Of a DNA stretch of 16,532 nucleotides, positions 14,156-16,532 are shown piece after piece; position 1 is the first letter of the stretch, and the number at the start of each line of letters is the position of its first letter. Source of the DNA: Betaproteobacteria bacterium (GTDB taxonomy: Bacteria; Pseudomonadota; Gammaproteobacteria; Burkholderiales; SG8-41). The stretch is from positions 1-16,532 of the forward strand of contig JAIOOZ010000169.1 in assembly GCA_021414185.1 (NCBI GenBank). Direction: 5' to 3'. The notes under the pieces were generated by a model. It did not search any database. It was not told the DNA's origin and saw only the letters and a list, made by a program, of their open reading frames with translations. The position numbers were made by a program, and so were the translations under genes.

Positions 14156-14176
14156 GGTCGAACGACCAAAATTATA
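14156..14176 (-). promoter_or_regulatory. Candidate -10 box and inverted repeat upstream of the EIIA gene
   Basis: The minus strand contains a perfect TATAAT (complement of 14171-14176), unusual in this GC-rich setting, with no matching -35 at 16-18 bases. A few bases downstream is the inverted repeat TGGTCG-TT-CGACCA (complement of 14155-14168), a possible operator or small leader hairpin. On the other side of the -10 is the palindrome CTACGTAG (14177-14184). This suggests the PTS genes can be transcribed separately from gshAB. Confidence 0.45.
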
Positions 14177-14205
14177 CTACGTAGGCGCGCGCCGCCGTCC
14201 TGCGT

Positions 14206-15153
14206 TCAACGGCGTTCGACGGCGTGTTCCACGGCGTCCAGCATCATGCCGGCCACGTTGAAACCGGTCTGCTCGGCGATTTCCTGAAAACAGGTCGGGC
14301 TCGTCACATTGACTTCGGTCAGGTAGTCGCCGATCACGTCGAGCCCGACCAGCAACAGGCCCTGGGCCTGCAGCAGCGGACCGAGCGTCTCGGCGATTTC
14401 GCGGTCGCGCGGCGTCAGTTCGCGCGCAACACCGGTGCCGCCCGCGGCGAGGTTGCCGCGCGTCTCGCCCGGTTTCGGGATGCGCGCCAGCGCGTACGGC
14501 ACGGGCTTGCCGCCAATCAGCAGCACGCGCTTGTCGCCGTCGACGATCGCCGGAATGTAGCGCTGCGCCATGATCGTGCGCTGCCCGTAGTGCGTGACGG
14601 TCTCGATGATTACGTTGAGATTGGGGTCGCTGGCCTGCACGCGGAATACCGAAGTGCCGCCCATGCCGTCCAGCGGCTTCAGAATGATGTCGCCGTGCGC
14701 GGCGAGGAACTCGTGAATCAGGTGAGCGTGCCGCGTGACCAGCGTCGGCGCGATGAACTGCGTGAAGCGCGCAATCGTCAGTTTCTCGTTGCAGTCGCGA
14801 ATCGCGCGCGGATTGTTGAACACGCGCGCGCCCTGCTCCTGCGCAAGTTCCAGCAAATAAGTGCTGTACACGTATTCCATGTCGAACGGCGGGTCTTTGC
14901 GCATCAGCACCGCGTCGAAATTCTTGAGCGGCTTTGCCTGCGCCGGTTCGACCCGGTACCACGCATCGGGCTCGCCGGTCAGATGCAGTCTTTGCGCGTG
15001 GCCGGTGACGGCGCCACTGTGCCAGACGACGTCTTCCTGTTGCATCGCGTAGAGCTCATGCTTGCGCGCCACCGCTTCGCGCATCATCGCGAACGTCGAA
15101 TCCTTGTAAATCTTGAACTCGTCGAGCGGGTCGACGATAAAGGCGATCTTCAT
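14206..15153 (-). CDS. gshB: Glutathione synthetase
   Basis: GshB adds glycine to gamma-glutamylcysteine with ATP, the second step of glutathione synthesis. The 315-residue length is normal. ATP-grasp features are visible: RKDPPFD at 85-91, ILKPLDGMGGTSVFRV at 157-172, GKPVPYALARIPKPGE at 215-230, the RGNLAAGG loop at 232-239, GLDVIGDYLTEVNVTSPT at 270-287. The start at 15153 (MKIAFIVDPLDEFKIYKDSTF) is the standard family N-terminus; a longer open frame to 15306 overlaps gshA and is rejected. It begins 17 bases after the gshA stop, so gshA-gshB is an operon. Confidence 0.97.
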   Translation of the reverse strand: MKIAFIVDPLDEFKIYKDSTFAMMREAVARKHELYAMQQEDVVWHSGAVTGHAQRLHLTGEPDAWYRVEPAQAKPLKNFDAVLMRKDPPFDMEYVYSTYLLELAQEQGARVFNNPRAIRDCNEKLTIARFTQFIAPTLVTRHAHLIHEFLAAHGDIILKPLDGMGGTSVFRVQASDPNLNVIIETVTHYGQRTIMAQRYIPAIVDGDKRVLLIGGKPVPYALARIPKPGETRGNLAAGGTGVARELTPRDREIAETLGPLLQAQGLLLVGLDVIGDYLTEVNVTSPTCFQEIAEQTGFNVAGMMLDAVEHAVERR

Positions 15154-15170
15154 GGAAGCAGAGTTTGGGA

Positions 15171-16490
15171 TCAGCCTTCGACCGCGCGCACCGGGGCAAT
15201 CGAGTGGGCGTCGAACGCCGGTTCGGTCTGCTCGAGCTCCAGCGCGGCGGCAACCAGCGCCAGCCGCGCGATAGCGCCGTACGCGTAGAAGCGGTTCGGC
15301 GGGCAATCCGGATCGTCGAGATCGGGCGAGTAGCAGGGTTTTTCGAAGGCGAGCGGGGCGAACTGCATGCCCGGCGCGTTCAGGCTCTGGTCCTGGCCGC
15401 GGCTCGAATGCACGCGATAGAAGCCGCCGACAACGAAATGATCAATCATGTAGACGACCGGCTCGGCGACCGCGGCGTTGACCGTTTCAAAGCTGTAAAC
15501 GCCTTCCTGCACCAGCACTTCGTGCACTTCGAGGCCTTCCTTGACCACCGCCATCTTGTTGCGCTGCTTGCGGTTGAGCCCGCGCACTTCGGACGGGTCT
15601 TTGACCGTCATGATGCCCATGCCGTAGGTGCCGGCGTCGGCTTTGACGATTACGAACGGCTCCTGCGTGATGCCGTACTCCTTGTACTTGGCGCGGATGT
15701 CGGTAAGGATTTCCGACACATATCCTTCGAGGCATTCCTCGCCCTTGCGCTCGTGGAAATTAATCTTGCCGCATTTCTCGAAATACGGATTGATGAACCA
15801 CGGGTCTATCCCCAGCACTTTGGCGAACTCAGTCGCGACTTCCTTGTAGACGCCGAAGTGGTTGGACTTGCGGCGCATGTACCAGCCGGCGTGCAATGGC
15901 GGCAGCACGGTCTGCTCAAGGTTTTTGAGGATTTCCGGCAGCCCCGCGGAGAGGTCGTTGTTCAGCAGCACGACGCAGGGATCGAAGCCGTCGATACCGA
16001 GGCGGTTGCCGTGGCGCTCGAGCGGCTCCAGCGTGAGCTTGCTGCCGTCCGGCAGTTCGATGTCAGCGGGCGCCGTGATATCGGGCAACAGGCTGCCGAT
16101 GCGCACTATCATGCCGGCGTGGCGCAGGATTTTTTGCAGGGCGACGACGTTTTGCAGGTAAAACGTGTTGCGCGTGTGGTTCTCCGGTATCAGCAGAACG
16201 CCGCGCGCATCGGGGCAGATTTTTTCGACTGCCGCCATCGTGGCCTGAACGCACAGCGCATCGAATTCTGGATTGAGGTTGTTGAAGCCGCCGGGATACA
16301 GGTTGGTGTCAACGGGGGCCAGCTTGAAGCCGCTGTTGCGCAGATCCACCGACGCATAGAACGGCGTGGCGTGCTCCTGCCATTGGGTGCGAAACCAATG
16401 CTCGATCTCGGGCATGGCCTTGAGGATGTTGCGTTCAAGATCGAGCAACGGGCCGGTGAGGGCCGTGGTGAGGTGCGGAACAGTGGACAT
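15171..16490 (-). CDS. gshA: Glutamate-cysteine ligase, proteobacterial (T. ferrooxidans-type) family
   Basis: This ligase joins glutamate and cysteine with ATP, the first and controlling step of glutathione synthesis. The 439-residue sequence belongs to the family first noted in Acidithiobacillus (TIGR02049/PF08886 as I recall), unlike the E. coli or plant-type GshA. Recognisable stretches are VDLRNSGFKLAPVDTNLYPGGF (split around residues 48-69), PENHTRNTFY near 102-111, HAGWYMRRKSNHF near 202-214, VKADAGTYGMGIMTV near 283-297, and YRVHSSRGQDQSLNAPG near 359-375. It is followed by gshB after 17 bases. The ATG at 16490 fits the family N-terminus; the SD is weak. No catalytic residues can be named with confidence from sequence alone. 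Confidence 0.92.
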   Translation of the reverse strand: MSTVPHLTTALTGPLLDLERNILKAMPEIEHWFRTQWQEHATPFYASVDLRNSGFKLAPVDTNLYPGGFNNLNPEFDALCVQATMAAVEKICPDARGVLLIPENHTRNTFYLQNVVALQKILRHAGMIVRIGSLLPDITAPADIELPDGSKLTLEPLERHGNRLGIDGFDPCVVLLNNDLSAGLPEILKNLEQTVLPPLHAGWYMRRKSNHFGVYKEVATEFAKVLGIDPWFINPYFEKCGKINFHERKGEECLEGYVSEILTDIRAKYKEYGITQEPFVIVKADAGTYGMGIMTVKDPSEVRGLNRKQRNKMAVVKEGLEVHEVLVQEGVYSFETVNAAVAEPVVYMIDHFVVGGFYRVHSSRGQDQSLNAPGMQFAPLAFEKPCYSPDLDDPDCPPNRFYAYGAIARLALVAAALELEQTEPAFDAHSIAPVRAVEG

Positions 16491-16517
16491 GGCAGCTCGC
16501 AGCTTGGCCGGGCGGCT

Positions 16518-16526
16518 ATTGTAGCA
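16518..16526 (-). promoter_or_regulatory. Extended -10 promoter element of gshA-gshB
   Basis: The minus strand reads TGCTACAAT (complement of 16518-16526): TACAAT is a 5/6 match to the -10 consensus and TGC fits the extended -10 TGn. It lies 27 bases before the gshA ATG. The -35 would lie beyond the window edge. Confidence 0.55.
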
Positions 16527-16532
16527 AACCCG

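Noticed and set aside
14224..15288. 354-codon + strand open frame opposite gshB
   Set aside because: Antisense shadow of gshB; composition dominated by Arg, Val, Asp and His with no recognisable motif.
15154..15306. 51-codon N-terminal extension of gshB
   Set aside because: It lies within the conserved end of gshA; GshB proteins begin at the MKIAFIVDP sequence.

Overview
The window looks like a piece of the chromosome of a betaproteobacterium, probably an uncultured or environmental lineage near Nitrosomonadales, Rhodocyclales or Burkholderiales. The evidence is high GC with GC-rich codon use, the metX-metW-ampG cluster, a Man-type EIIA-HPr-EI phosphotransferase set directly behind gshA-gshB, and a GshA of the 'T. 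ferrooxidans' family rather than the E. coli family. Nearly everything is recognisable housekeeping coding sequence, and I see no mobile element, CRISPR array, rRNA or tRNA. No intergenic stretch exceeds 300 bases; the longest, about 190 bases upstream of metX, is a regulatory leader.

Layout from the left. On the + strand: the last codons of gatC, then gatA and gatB (tRNA-dependent amidotransferase). The 3' end of gatB is damaged: about 29 expected residues are missing and the frame is broken, although the normal last 13 codons and the stop remain in another frame. Convergent to it on the - strand are pyrE and an overlapping gene for a secreted DUF4124-type coiled-coil protein. Divergent from pyrE on the + strand are xthA (exonuclease III family) and a D-threonine aldolase/DSD1-type PLP enzyme. 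A - strand DUF1134/EipA-like envelope protein and a + strand AsmA-like protein with a C-terminal glycine zipper then form a divergent pair.

The remainder, from 8.4 kb to the right edge, is all on the - strand. In transcription order it is gshA, gshB, an EIIA-Man-like gene, ptsH, ptsI, then a leader, metX, metW and ampG. The leader before metX holds a recognisable SAM-II riboswitch followed by an intrinsic terminator that abuts the metX start codon. This would tie methionine synthesis, and possibly muropeptide recycling through ampG, to S-adenosylmethionine. A GC-rich inverted-repeat element with three 7-bp tandem repeats lies between ptsH and ptsI and produces a false N-terminal extension of ptsI.

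The points most worth a second look are the gatB lesion, the architecture of the SAM-II/terminator leader (including an SD that lies close to the start codon only if the hairpin folds), the inverted-repeat element before ptsI, and the EipA-like/AsmA-like pair. I did not find a clearly novel multi-gene system.
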